Positions 21,001 through 33,814 are shown, counted from the stretch's first letter. The stretch is 64,000 nt of DNA from Corinectria fuckeliana (GCA_019137255.1 WPDH01000008.1:62001-126000); one strand, 5' to 3'. Notes: generated from the letters alone by a model not told the origin. Translations and numbers: made by a program.

Positions 21001-24000
21001 ACAGGTGAGGATGAAGGCACCGAGAACGGGATCATGAACGTCTAAGCTTCTGACCTCAGACAGACCAGGATATCCGGTAAGAGCAGCTGCAAATGGAAGA
21101 TACGATACAAGATGAGCACAAATTAAATGCATACCTTAGGTTAGGTCGCTACGTATGCCCAGAAGCAAACATACGACAAGGAAATGACTTGTGGCTTTGG
21201 CCGAGCAAACCGTTGGTTCCATGTCAGTACGTACTTGCGATAATTGAGTTTGCATCGGAATTCACCTCTCAGCCCGAAGAAACATGGCAGTGCCCGGCAC
21301 CACCCAACACCATACTCCGAAACGCCGTTGAGAAAAAGCATATCTACGTAGTGTATTTCGTAGTCAAAAAGGGAACGTTGACGGCACTGATGGCGGACCC
21401 AAACCCTAAAGGCGTCGTCACCGCAAGTCGAAACATGGGGCGGCGATAGGTACAAGCAGACACTGGCAAGAACCCCAGCAATTCCCCCTTTGGAGTCCCT
21501 GCCCGGACCAGACTCCGAAAAGGATCCCCGGTCAGTTGAGCCATCGCCGAGAGGGTTGCCGGGTGAAGTACGGACATAGTCACACTGGGTTGATCGTGCC
21601 AAGATACTTTTTGCCTCGGAGCGAATTGCGTCGCAGTTCAGCTCGTTGGCTGGGGCCGTTGTGGCCGCACCGTCAGATATTAACGACCGAAATGGTCCGT
21701 ACGACGGATGCACCTTGATGGATCCTGATGAGCAGCAGTGCGATTCTGGAAGGAACCAATGCGGCTTTCTAGAAACGCCATCCGAGGCGGCCGGCTGCGG
21801 CAAAGGCGCCCCCAGCGCGCCGCTAAAACGAGGGCCGGAGCACTTAGATAAAGACCTAGTTTTACCTGAGCGCGAGCCACCGCCGACGGACCATGCGGTG
21901 CACTATCACGGAGGTGCACGATGCCCAACGATGTGCTGCTAGTGTGCATGTGGGGGACAGAGCCCAGCCGGAAACCGGAACTTGGCGCGGCCTTGCCAAA
22001 TGAGAAGAGTTAGGTAACTTGCCCGTCTGGGTTCGGGCGACGGCGATGGAGTCGGTGGGAAATTAGACAGGGGATGGGATCGTGGTCGCGGGGAGGGGCA
22101 AGCGTGGCTTCGCGTCACCAGATTCAGGTGAGGGACGGGAAAACCGGAGAGCGCTGAATGGAGCGTCGCCTTACATAGTATTGAAAGAAAAAAAAAGAGG
22201 CTGGTAGATTCAGCTCCGTCTTTTGTTTCGACGGGTGGTAGATTCGTTGAAACTGTCGGATAAGCAAGGCTGGGGCTGGAGATGAATGGATGAACGAAGA
22301 CGGATATTGATAGAAGTGTTCAAGGTTGTCATGACTGGGATGTGATTCGAGCTTTCACCTGAGTACTATGTACCACTGGTATTTCGTACCTAACCTGAAA
22401 GTTGGTGGATGCAAGCAGTTTTGTTTGCTCTGCATTCGCTCTATACATACTTAGATAGTACATATGAGGTCGCCTTGCATTGGGGGGCTGTCTCATCCTG
22501 TCTTACTCTGGCGGTTCAATACCTTCGTAATTGGTAGCTCGGGAGTGACACATCCAAGGCACTGCATCTCGAGCTGTGATTCACAAAGATGACATCTGAA
22601 TAAACGCTGCCTACCCTACATAGTAAGCCCAAGGACGATTACAGCGCATCCATCAAGGCCATCCAAATCGAGACAGGCGAACCGCCGAAACAAGCTCTCT
22701 TCTGAGACAAACCTGGGCAACGACGGTGGTGGGAGTGCTCGATTGGTCGGTTGTTGGCTGGGCCGCCAGCGGGGCATTCTGTTTCGGTCTCAGCGTAGCG
22801 CTCCCCACGGTCTCCGATTGGCTGCCCTGATGTTGAAACAAGCCGCACCGGGTTGTGCCTCCGCGCTGTCACCGGTAAGTATCTAAGTACTTAGGCCTAG
22901 GTCCAAACAGGTGCTTAGGTTCTAAAAATGAACGAGGGACGTGCGAGCGACAAGCCTGACGCCTTTTATTCTTCTTTTCTTTTTATGCTTCACCACCATG
23001 ATGTAGCTGGCAGGGGAGGCATGCCCCCGGCTGCTAATTAAGCGGTTGCTGTTGTCATAGCACATGCTGTGTAATTAGATCGATCCGTGGCTCCCGACGA
23101 CGGCGGCGCGTCCGGCGCTCAACCAGCAACGCCACCAAGTCATCGATAAGCGCCTACCCAGTGCTGTCGGCGCGTAGAACGCTAGACAGGCAGCGAAGTC
23201 TGGCGACGGGAAAAATAAAATAAAAAACGACTCGGATATTGATTACGGCTGAACGGTTGAGGCGAGATTTGCAGCTCATATCGCAGAACGAAGCTATCGA
23301 CTGGAGGGCATCGGCACCTTGTCACGGAACCCAGTCCAGTCAGGCGATGCCGATGCTGGACACATGCTGGCCCGACCTCGTGGGGCCATGGGCCGGAACT
23401 CAAGGCCGGAAAACCCAAGGCCAAGGCTGGCCGTGAACAAACCTCTAATAAGTGTCTAGGGGCCCGTGCAAGTACCCAGTATTTGTTCATACATACATAC
23501 TAGCAGATCCCCTATCTGCCATCGACTATCCGCGGCAGGGACGGGCACCGGTGGTAACGGTGACAGATGGAACGGCGCTACATCTAGAGATGTCGACGAC
23601 CGGTGGATACAAGTAACTGACCAAAATATCCCGATGCCACACGGCAAATATCCACGGACTCACCACATTCCGTAGTGCATATGGAGAGAACCCTGGGCCT
23701 CCTCATAAAGAGTCCTACATAGTACCTAAGGGGTTGCCAGGCTGCCAGGCTCTAAAACGTCCAGCGTCGATCGACGTTTGAGGTGCCCCGGGCGAACAAT
23801 GAGGATTTGGTGATACGCTGAACCTGAAGAAAGCGCACCATCCAGCGATCATCCCTGGTGGCTTGCTGGTGGCAGTCTGGGGGACGCCCAACCTAGCCAC
23901 CCGACAGATCGTAGCGCCTTCTTGAGGGCCTCCGTTTAGGTTGTTAGGGGCCTCTACTATGTACAACTCTCTTCCAGGTTTAGGGGGCTCTCCAGGTGGT

Positions 24001-25977
24001 AGTGGACCGCCCGAAACAGCAGCCGCCGGGGGGCGCCCCTGGAAGCGCTGGCAGCCCCAGGGAACCTAGGAAATCGGTTGGCGGGCGGGCGGCGTACCTG
24101 CAGGAAGGGACCAGGGGTGCTCCACTGGAACTTCCGGAAGAAGCCATTAACGCACCGTGATAAGGTGGCTGAGCGTTTCAACGTCCAGGGCTGGGGTTGC
24201 ACTGACCCTTCATGTTGCTATCTGCCCTGTCTGTCCGTCCATCTTCCACGGAGGACTCGCTACGGATGCTACCACGATGTGCGTGTGTCCCAAGATGGGA
24301 CGCGATTGGGACGCGATGATGCCCAGGCAACGATGGCACGGAGGCTCCATGGGGGGGAGGGGGGAGCGGCGATGGAGACAGCCAGGCGAAAACGCCCTGG
24401 AAGGCAGGGCAAGGTGCTCAGGAGTCAATTGAGGTGCCCAGTAATCTACGTATGGAGACCGGGAGGGGCCAACAGCAAGACACGCAGCTGTGAGTGAGTG
24501 ATCTCCTTCAGATTACCTTCCACCACCCATCTCAATGAGTTCCATTCCACGGGGACGCTCAGCCGGGAGGGGCGTGCCTGGATGCCTGAGGCACAAGCAC
24601 AGGCTTACAACGTTGTATTCTAGGCCAGGGTCCCGTTCCAAGCCTTCTTTCTGGCCATGCCCTGCTCTCCCGCGATACTGCCCTCCTCCGCCATCACCGA
24701 CGGGCGCCGGCGATACAGGCCCCATGCTGTTCTTTGTGGATGGATGTTCGTTGATTGATTCCCGCCGACGCCTTTGTTCCACGCTACGGCGGGAGCGCCT
24801 CCAGCGTCTCCAGTTCGACGGTGCGGCGACGGTGAGCCTGCCAGACAAAACGGCGCCAGTGGACGCACCGCACCTACGGCGTCTCTACGCTGATGGCTGG
24901 AACCGTGACCGGCGTGTCGATCAAAGAAGCGATTTGAGCCATGGCCCGTGACCCATCTGCGCATCTGCTAGGCCTATGTGCCTACCTACATGGACGCATC
25001 GAGCATCAGCGCATCATGAATGGGGCTAATTTCCAAACTTAGCACCCCGACGCCTAGGGGCGGCAAGGTGTGGTTGCTCCCCTCTCCATTCGCCAGAGTG
25101 TCAGCTACAGCCTCATAACGTCAAGCAGTCAAGCAGTCCAGAAAAGGGGACGACTCAGGATTGGCTGGCCCCGCATCACCAATAGCATGACCAAACCTCC
25201 ATATGTATACCGGGACAAGGCACAGCTCACCGCGACGCGCCAGGGCGCAATTGGACATGCTCTCGATTAAGCATGAACAAGCATAAACAAAGGCCGAGGG
25301 AGCCGAACGGGGACTATGCAGAGTGGCCGTGGAAGGCCTGAAGGCGTGAAAGGGGATGCCAAGGGTGTCCCATGGCCAGGAACAAGCACCGCATTGGCTT
25401 GTCGACAATTGTTCCGTCCACCACCGTGGTGCGAGCGTGCCCAGTCCATCAGTCCATCCATTGCTCCAGCGCCGCCTTCAACACCCCGGTCTCGGCAACT
25501 AGGCGCGCCCCTGGCCGTCTCGCTGCACCTCACCAAATCGTCTGGCTCTGGAGTCTCGCCACAGCCGCTGTCGGATGCCCTGGTCGCTTGGGTGGATCTC
25601 ATCCTGGATTCTTAGTCCCTGGTCACGGATCCCTGCGCCGTCATCCTTGTCGCCAGATATCCTGGCTTGACGTCGCTGGAGCCGCCCACGGGCTGCGAAC
25701 CACACCCACTTCACCAACACCACCTCACCGGAGAGCTTGGACGACGGATGGATAGCGAAAGGATGCACGGCTCAGGAGCCCTCTGTTGCCTCCCTCCACC
25801 CCGGCTGGTGCTCGACTGCACTAGGGGTTGCCATCGACAATGCCATCCCCACCCACAACGGACGGGGGCCTCCTTGGCCCAGATGCCGACTGGCCGGCCT
25901 TTGTTCGCTGCGGGTGACGGCCAACTGACTGACCAGCTCGTCTCTTTCGTGCGTGTGGTTGGACTCAGCTGCTTGGG
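18074..25977. other. 8-kb gene-poor region upstream of the adhesin gene
   Basis: No frame longer than about 220 codons and none with a recognisable domain or splice-linked partner. The longest (21141-21803 minus) has an irregular composition and is probably chance. The 18697-18987 plus frame (charged, LVRRRAMIQREMREDDLLRRM near its end) could be a small gene or relic. TACCTAGG/ACTTAGGCC-type palindromic motifs occur at about 22370-22460 and 22870-22915. An A-run precedes 22200. The last 2 kb is likely promoter of the adhesin gene. Confidence 0.5.
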
Positions 25978-25983
25978 TATATA
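25978..25983 (+). promoter_or_regulatory. TATA box and CT-rich leader of the adhesin gene
   Basis: TATATA lies 236 bp upstream of the adhesin ATG. It is followed at 26005-26090 by a pyrimidine-rich tract (CTTTCTTGCC, TTTTTTCTTTTTTCCC) and then CAACAGCAACAACTGCAACAA just before the ATG. TATA plus a CT tract is the usual layout of strongly expressed genes in filamentous ascomycetes. Confidence 0.6.
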
Positions 25984-26218
25984 GCTGCTTCTCATACCCT
26001 CCCAATTATACTCTTCTTTCTTGCCTCATCACGCTCAATTCCTTTTTTCTTTTTTCCCTACCTCAAAGCATTCGATCTTTTCTTCGGTATCAAAGTCATT
26101 CGCTTCCTTTGATCCACTGCCTTAATTACTTTCTCGTTTATCGTATCATCAACCGCACATTCGCTACTGCAACAGCAACAACTGCAACAATTACTGTTTC
26201 GACCGACTTTCGTTAACC

Positions 26219-29200
26219 ATGAAGGTTTCCTTTGCCATGCTGGCGCTTGCCGCCAGCCTCGGCGAGGTCAACGCTACTGTAAGCTCATCATGTCTTCACA
26301 ACTACCAGCAATATCCTAACCCTGCATAGTTTGGCGGCAACTGGAAGGACGCCAAGAAGTACACCACCCCCAGTGGCACCAACAACAAGTGTGACAGCAG
26401 CCAGAAGGTTGGATGGACTTGGGATGATCTCAGCGTTGGCAACTTCGACAGTTACAACGACTTTGACTTCAGCGGCTGGACCTGCGCCCAAGACTTCTCC
26501 AAGCGCGGCCTCGGCCGCCGCACTTTTGGCAAGACCATCTCTGGTAGCTGTGGCTCTGATGTTGCCGCTGCCCCCTCTTTCAGCTGCGGTTCCAACACCA
26601 AGGTGAACACCTTCTCCGTCAAGACCTTCGAGGTCAAGCCCGAGTTCGACTGCCGCCTCGAGTTCCACTATGAGATGGGCGATGGCTCCACCTGCAAGCA
26701 GTCTGCCGACTGCTCCAAGCAGGGTACCAGCATTGAGAACACTCAGTGCGGTGGCTCCAAGAAGGTCACTTTTGTCTACCCCAAGCAGGACAAGCCCAAG
26801 GACAAGTGCCAGATTGAGATCCCCAAGGTCGACTTCGACTGTGGCGACTCCGACATCCCCAGCACCACCGCTCCCGTGACCGGGGGTACCACTTCCATTC
26901 CCTACGGCAGCGGCCACACCTACAGTCTTCCTGGCGGCGGCTACACCGTCTCCATTCCCGGCGGCGGTAACACCTACTCCATCCCCAGCGGCGACCACAC
27001 CTTCTCCATTCCCAGTGGCGGCCACACCTACAGCCTTCCCGGCGGCGGCTTCACCGTCTCCATTCCCGGCGGCGGCCACACGTACTCCATCCCCAGCGGC
27101 GGTAACACCTACAGTGTTCCCGGCGGCGGCTTCACCGTCTCCATTCCCGGTGGCGGCTTCACCGTCTCTACTCCCAGCGGCGGCGCCTCCTACACTGTTC
27201 CTAGCGGCGGCGAGACCACCTCTGTGCCTTTCCCCGGTGAGACTTCCAGCATCCCCGTCGGCCAGGAGACCACCACCGTTCCCGCTGGTGGCGAGACCAC
27301 TTCCCTCCCCGTTGGTGAGGATACCACCTCCGTGCCCTTCCCCGGCGAGACCTCCAGCATTCCCGTCGGCCAGGACACCACCTCCGTCCCCTACGGCAGC
27401 GGCGAGACCACCACCACTCCCCCTGCTGGTAGCGAGACCACCACCGTCCCCGCCGGTGGTGAGGATACCACTGGGTACCCCGTCCCCGGCGAGTCCACCA
27501 CCACCGAGGGCTCTTCCGGCGAGACCACCTCCGCTCCCTCTGGTGAGGAGACCACTACTGTGCCCGCTGGTGGCGAGACCGAGACCGTTCCCACTACTCA
27601 GGCGACCTTTGTTACCACCTGGGACTCTACCTCCACTGTCTACTACACCACTGTCCACACTTTCACTAGCTGTGGTGCCTCGGTCACCAACTGCCCGGCC
27701 AACTCTGGAACTGTTGTCGTTGTGACCGACACCGTCGCTCTTTCCACCACCATCTGCCCCGTCACGGAGACCGTCACTGGCCCTGCTGAGACCCAGCCCG
27801 TTGAGACCCAGCCCGGCTCCGGCGAGACCACCACTGCCCCTGCTGGCGCCGAGACCACCTCCGTCCCCGCTGGTGGTGAGGAGACCACCGGATACCCCGT
27901 GCCCGGCGAGTCCACCACCACCGAGGGCTCTTCCGGTGAGACCACTTCCGCTCCCGCTGGCTCCAAGACCACCTCTGCCCCTGCTGGCGCCGAGACCACC
28001 TCCGTCCCCGCTGGTGGTGAGGAGACCACCGGGTACCCCGTCCCCGGCGAGTCCACCGTTCCCGAGGGCGAGACCACCACCAAGGGTTCTTCCGGAGAGA
28101 CCACGTCATCCCCCGCTGCCGGGGAGACAACCACCAAGGGCTCTTCCGGTGAAACCACCTCCGTCCCCGCTGGTGGTGAGGAGACTACCGGGTACCCCGT
28201 CCCCGGCGAGTCCACTGTCACCAAGGGCGAGACCACCACCAAGGGCTCCTCCGGCGAGACTACCTCCGCTCCCGCTGGCTCCGAGACCACCTCCGCCCCT
28301 GGTGGTGAGTACCCTGTCCCCGGCAAGTCCACTGTCACCAAGGGCGAGACCACCAAGGGTTCTTCCGGAGAGACCACCTCGTCACCCGCTGGTGAGGCTA
28401 CCACTGGGTACCCTGTCCCCGGCGAGACCACCAAGGGTTCTTCTGGCGAGACCACCACTGCCCCCGCTGAGGCCACCACCTTCATCACCACCTACGACAG
28501 CACCTCCACTGTCTACACCACCAACATCAAGACGGTCACCAAGTGCGGCCCTGAGGTCACCAACTGCCCCGCCAACTCCGGCACCGCCGTTGTCGTCACC
28601 GAGACTGTTGCCGTTTCCACCACCGTCTGCCCCGTCACTGAGACCCAGGTCCAGACTGGCACTGAGACTGGCAGCAACAGCTCCCCCACCACTCCCGCTA
28701 GCGAGGGTGGCTCTTACGATATTCCCGAGGTTGTCCCCAGCTGCTTGAACACCTTCCTCCACTACGTTGAGGACTGCAAGGACAACACCGATGCCGCCTG
28801 CTACTGCCCCAACAAGGACTTCGTCAACAAGGTCTTCAAGTGCCTGTACGCCCACGCTGAGTCTGACGACGTCGTTGCCCAGGCTGTTTCCTTCTTCCAG
28901 GGCATCTGCGCCGGCTACGCTACTGAGAACCCGGACATTGCCACTGGCGCTGACGACATTGTTTCCATCATCACTGTCACTGGCACCACTGTCCTCACCG
29001 CGGTTCACTACACCACTATCCGCGTCACCGCCACTGTGACTGAGCCCTGCGTCACTGGAGGCGTCACCAACTCGGGAACCAGCACCGTCAAGACCATCGA
29101 AACCGAGATCACCGTCCCGGAGGTCGGCTTCGTTACTGGTTCTGGCGGCGTCCAGCCCGTCGCTCCCGTCACCACTCCTGCTGAGGCTCCCTACGCCACT

Positions 29201-29359
29201 GCCTCCGGCACTCTCGTCACCAAGGCCCCCGCCGGCACTGGCGGCGTTGTGGTTCCCACCGCTACCACTGCTCCCGGTGAGGTTCCCGTCACTGGCGGTG
29301 CTGGCCGAACTGGCATGGGTTTCGTCGCTGCTATCCTGGCTGTCGCCCTTGCCCTGTAA
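26219..29359 (+). CDS. Mad1-like GPI-anchored adhesin with CFEM-like domain
   Basis: Exons 26219-26278 and 26330-29359 (51-nt intron, GTAAGC donor, CTAAC branch) encode 1029 residues. Residues 1-18 are a signal peptide. Residues 21-205 form a Cys-rich domain (WTWDDLSVGNFDSYNDFDFSG, EFHYEMGDGSTCKQ, ENTQCGGSKKVTF) that resembles the N-terminal domain of Metarhizium Mad1-type adhesins. Two repeat tracts follow: Gly/Ser/Tyr (SIPGGG, about 210-310) and Thr/Pro (GETTSVPAGGEETTGYPVP, about 310-740). Two copies of a module with VTNCPANSG and TVCPVTET lie at about 449-510 and 741-800. Six cysteines at about 824-881 are spaced C-x10-C-x7-C-x-C-x11-C-x21-C, like a CFEM domain lacking two cysteines. The C-terminus has a small-residue site followed by GFVAAILAVALAL, a GPI signal. 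It is a cell-wall protein, probably for attachment. Whether it orthologously equals Mad1 is inference. Confidence 0.85.
26900..27230 (+). repeat. Gly/Ser/Tyr repeat tract of the adhesin
   Basis: About a dozen imperfect 24-30-bp coding units for variants of S-I-P-S/G-G-G-x-T-Y/F-S/T. Nearly all third positions are C, so copies are similar at DNA level and liable to slip or recombine in frame. Confidence 0.85.
27220..28480 (+). repeat. Thr/Pro repeat tracts of the adhesin
   Basis: Repeated units for GETTSxPAGGEETTGYPVPGESTTTEGSS and shortened forms, interrupted by the first TNCPANSG module at about 27603-27780. Several units are near-identical over tens of bases, indicating recent duplication. 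Confidence 0.85.
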
Positions 29360-30135
29360 GGGGTAGGTGTGAATCACAGGTGCTCTCTTGTTTCCTTGTT
29401 TTTCATAGATTGAGGTCTTGGTATCCGAGCCGGAACATATCTGTATGGCACTTGTACACATTTGGGCCTCGAGATAGCTGAGGCTTCGCATGAAGTCGAC
29501 GCTTCTCACAAACATGTATCATTCTTACGATCCTTACGAACATAAACATTGGTGTGGACAGATGGGACTCTCTTGCAGATCCCTCTTCATTGAGACAGGA
29601 GAGCAAGCAACAAAATCACAAAAAAGAGCAGGGATTAACCGGTCGAGCCGAAATGCCTAGAAAAGCATATATACCCGCTGGCTGGTTTGTGTAATATTAA
29701 TATTGACTGATTTTCTTATCTTAAATCGATTACCAATCTCGTGCCATCTTTATCCTCTTCCTGTGACTGTCTGTTTTGTGATGTAATAAACTCTTGATTT
29801 CTTTACTCGAGTCTTAACTTTGACGTTAGGTGCAGTTCAAATAGCCGAGTTTGAACTAATTGGCTGGGTGCAGGCTCGGCTCAGGAAGAGACTCGACTGG
29901 CTTCGCCTCGAATTGGCTCTGGAATGACCGATTGTTGGTATGTATTACTCGTATGTATACAACAGAGTTCCTCGTGAGTAGGCTCTGAAAAGGGACTAAT
30001 CTGCTAGTAACTGTCACTATTTGACTTATAGTTTAAGGATCTAGTTGTTTTTCACGGAAGCGCTGCCTCTCAGGCTTTCGAGTAGAAATACCCGCCGCCT
30101 ACTGCGCACTTCTTTGCAAACTCCGACACAAATGT
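29360..30135. other. Convergent intergenic region
   Basis: Space between the adhesin and the 4CL-like gene, which end toward each other. AATAAA at 29785-29790 in an AT-rich stretch (29680-29830) is a possible polyadenylation signal for the adhesin. No gene seen. Confidence 0.45.
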
Positions 30136-32234
30136 CTACAACTTGGCCCCCTCGGCCTTCCTGGCCTGCTTCTCCCGGTCCCTCAGAAGCCTCCGCAGGA
30201 TCTTGCCGCTGGGGCTCTTGGGGATGACGTCGATGAACTCGATGCCTCCCTTGAGCCACTTGTGGCGAGCCTTGTGCTCCTCGACGTGCTTGTTGATGTC
30301 GGCAGCCACCTCGGCGTCGGCCTTGCCTTCGGCCTCGCGCGCCTTGACCACGAAGGCCTTGGGCACCTCGCCGGACCGGGCGTCGGGGACCTGGATCACG
30401 GCGCAGTCGGAGACGAAGGCGTGCGCGAGCAGGTGGGCCTCCAGTTCCGCGGGGGCGACCTGGTGGCCCTGTGGGATTGCGTTAGACAGGGTCGCTGGGA
30501 TGTGGCTGGGTTGGGAGGGAGGGAGAAGAGGCCTACCTTGACCTTGATGAGCTCCTTGATCCGGTCCGTGACGACAAAGTGCTCGTTGCCCTGGGGGGAC
30601 TTGCGGACCAGCACCTCGTCGCCGGTCCTCATCCACCGGCCGTCCTCGTCGAAGATGAAGGTCGAAGCCGTGGAGCTCTCGTTGTTGAGGTAGCCCAGCA
30701 CAACCGTTGGGCCCTGCACGAGCAGCTCGCCGGGGGTCTCGTAGTCTCGGACCTCGTTGCCGGCCGGGTCGATCAGCTTGGCTCGGAGGCCGGGCAGAAG
30801 CGAGCCTGACGAGCCGGGGAGGATGTCCAACTCGCTGGTCGACGTCACGACGGGCGACGTTTCAGTGAGTCCTGTTGCGCGCCGGTTAGCATGACACGGG
30901 ACTGCGAGTCTTGGAGAGCCTGCGACCAACCGTATCCCTGGCAAACATTCCAATTCGGGTACACTTTCAGAATGGCCTCCATGATCTCGCTTCCCAGCGG
31001 GGCAGCGCCACTGAAGGCGAAGCGCACCGAGCTCAGGTCGTACTGGGTGCACACGTCGCGGCTGCTGAGCATCTGGATCAGGACCGGGGGCACGATGGCC
31101 ATCTGCTGGACGCGGAACCTCTGGATGGCCTCGAGGAAGGACTTGAGCTCGAAGCGGGGGAGCACGACCAGCTCGTCGCCGGCCAGCAGGGCGTACAGGC
31201 CGCAGACGACGAGGCCGTAGATGTGGGAGAAGGGCAGCAGGCCGAGGGTGACCTGGGTGTCGACGGAGGCGGCTCGGCGGCCGGCTTGGTCGTAGATGCG
31301 CATCATCATGACGTTGGATATGACGTTGCGATGCGAGATCATGACTGCTTTCTTGCGCGGTGTGAGTTGCGGAAGTCCGAGCGGGAGGGCGGCGTGGGAA
31401 TGGGAGAGACTTACGGGCAGGCCTGAGGTGCCGGACGAGAAGCATAGGTAGGCGACCTGTCGGGCGCCTTGTCCGGTGGTCCAGTTGAGGGGTGGCAGTT
31501 CTTCAAGGGCCTTGCCCTCCTCCACGAGGTCGTCGACGGTCTTGTAGGGCACCGCCTTGTCGCCGGGCATGGGCAGGATGAAGACGCGGGTTTCGGGGAT
31601 CCCCACGGCCTTGGCGGCGGCCAGGGCCGTCTCGAGCAGGGGAACGCAGGTGAAGAGGGCGTTGGCGCCGGACGCGCGCAGCTGGTGCTCGAGCTCGGGG
31701 GCCGAGTAGGCGGCGCTGGCGGGGGTGACGATGCCGTTGAGGCGGTGGACGGCGTGGGTGAAGGGGATGTAGTCGATCTAGAAGACGGGTGAGTTTTTCG
31801 GGGGATTCACTTTGCGAGAGAGAGAGAGGGAGAGAGGGGGAGAGAGAAAGACACAGAGAGGGAGAGAGACAGAGAGAACGAACCGTGTTGAGCGCAAACA
31901 GGCCGACGACGCGGTCCCATTCGGTGCCCTCGGCCAGGTGGTAGCCGAGGCGCTTGGCGAGGGCGCGGGCGAGCAGGTCCTCGCGCTGGAGGACGGCGGC
32001 GACCGAGTACGTCTTGCCGGTGAAGCCGCAGGTGAAGGGGTTCCGGGCGGTGGCGATGGGGCAGCGGCCGTAGTTTTCGTTGTTGACGAACTCGGCGATG
32101 GTGATGGAGTCGGGGGGGTCTTTGGAGGCAGGGTTAGCTGGCTAGATACTGGGTAGGGGAGAACATGGGGTAAGATGAGACGAGAACTCACTGAAGGGCA
32201 GCTTAGGGGCCCATTGCGGCGGGGTGAAGACCAT
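30136..32234 (-). CDS. Peroxisomal 4-coumarate-CoA-ligase-like acyl-CoA synthetase
   Basis: Six exons on the minus strand (32192-32234, 31884-32119, 31415-31777, 30931-31351, 30537-30871, 30136-30468) encode 576 residues; all five introns have GT/AG ends and compatible phases. The adenylating-enzyme motifs are intact: SSGTSGLPK at about 207-215, FSHIYG, GYGLTETSP at about 353-361 (split by intron 4), RTGDE, DRIKELIKVKGHQV at about 456-470, and PKSPSGKILRR with the catalytic lysine near K555. The length is typical of plant/fungal 4CL-like enzymes. The C-terminus is AKL, a type 1 peroxisomal signal, so the enzyme probably activates a hydroxycinnamate, medium-chain or jasmonate-like acid for peroxisomal metabolism. 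The substrate cannot be read from sequence. Intron 2 contains a GA microsatellite. Confidence 0.9.
31815..31879. repeat. GA-rich microsatellite inside intron 2 of the 4CL-like gene
   Basis: Interrupted (GA)n/(GGGA)n tract filling most of the 106-nt intron 31778-31883; it is a CT tract on the transcribed sense and could lengthen or shorten without touching the protein. Confidence 0.85.
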
Positions 32235-33814
32235 TGCGCGCTGGTGCCGCCTGTGCACACGACGGAAGGTATTCGGGGGGTTGTGGATGACGACAGGATA
32301 AGAACAGGAGTGCTAGTCAATGGTGTTGCTGCTGTTGGGTTAGTTGGAGATGCGGGAGCGGCAGAGGAAGAAAAAAAAAAAGAAGAGGAACGGGGAAACT
32401 AAGAAGAGTGCGACGGGGTACAGAAGAAGGCGACGGGCTAAAGAAGAGGGCGACGGGCTACTAGTAGATGTAATCACACGAAGTACGAAGAAAGCAGATA
32501 GTAATGCGTTAGTACTCACTTCACTCAGCCAACCACCACCACCCACTCTCACTACCACAACTTATCTCTTAATTAAAAGACTCAGCCAACCTCGGCACTC
32601 GACATCCCCGTCCCATTTCCGTTTTCCGCTTCCGGCTTCCGTGCACCGTTGCCGTCCCCCAAATTACAAATTGGCGGCCAGAAAAGCCTTCCAAAGGGCG
32701 TAGAGAAAGCTGGGGAAACGGCCAGCGTCCATTCCCCACATTCTCCGCATTTTTTTGGGGGGGGGGGGGACTCGTCCACGTTCACTTGTCGCACGGCGCG
32801 GGAGCAGGGGAATTGTCCAATGGCTTGGCGTTGAGATTGATTGCCAAGGTTGGGTCCCTACGCGGGTTCGGGTCCGTCGTGCCAGGTTCGTTTGGCTGGC
32901 GCATTGTATGTACTCGGCAAGCTCGGTCAGCTCGGTCAAGTTGACGTAGGTGGTGTTGACTCAGTACTATCCAGCATTTTATTCTTGCTCGGGACCCTCT
33001 TCTCAGAGCTCTCTCCTCGGCTGCTGTACCGAGGCTACCATCCCCATCCACAACTACGCCCCCCTTACGAAACTCGCCGGAATCCACTGAGGGCAACACA
33101 AATGTCACAAGGATCCCGCGGTGGCACATCGAATCCCGATCCCCGAGTCTTGCGGGAGGAGACGCAACGAGGCAAAAAGCCGCCATCGTCGTGTGGGTCG
33201 GCCTCCCCCCCGCGGTGCCTCGGCAAGTGGATTACGACGCGTCGGGACTCCGTTTCTTCTAAATACCGGTGCAGCCCCAGCATTCGGACCATCATTTGCC
33301 CATCTTGGCTACTAATTATCTGCTGTTCCACGCCGTCGGAATAAGCTCCGTGAGCCGCATGCAAAGCACGTGCGGCTAAAATCTCACCTTTGTGACTACC
33401 GTTGCACTCGTGGGCCAAGGAGGAAACTCCTTGTGCGAGTCCTGCTTGGTCTGGGTACTTACGTAGCTACTGTAGGTACATGTACGCCATCCTGCCACCG
33501 AGATCCTGGTCGCCGTCCGGCAGCACCAGCATTCGATTCGATCGCAGCTCTGTGAGGAGGATGGCCCCGCATGGTTTAGGTGCCGTCGACGTCTCGGAGG
33601 CCGCCCGTTGGTTCGGGTTTCTCTGTGCCTGTGTACTATGAACTGCGGATAATTAAGGAGAAACATGGACACGGGCTGACCAAGGTACAAAAAGCCTGCT
33701 GTACGCTGTGCATGTAAGACACCTATCAAATACCATCTATATACTCAAACCCCACGAATAATGGCAAATGCTGTCCCAAATAATGCACAACGTCGTCGTA
33801 AATGCTGTCCACGT
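32235..33814. other. Intergenic, promoter of the 4CL-like gene and 3' region of the protease
   Basis: No convincing gene. It holds an A/G-rich tract at about 32360-32460 with repeated GGCGACGGGCTA, and a T/G homopolymer junction at about 32750-32770. The part near 33440-33490 has GTACTTACGTAGCTACTGTAGGTACATGTAC-like palindromic sequence. Confidence 0.5.

Noticed and set aside
21141..21803. 220-codon minus-strand frame in the gene-poor region
   Set aside because: Irregular composition, no domain, no plausible promoter or introns; likely chance in GC-rich DNA.
26288..28491. Long minus-strand frames opposite the adhesin
   Set aside because: They are Gly/Val-rich shadows caused by the C-biased third positions of the repeat-rich adhesin gene.
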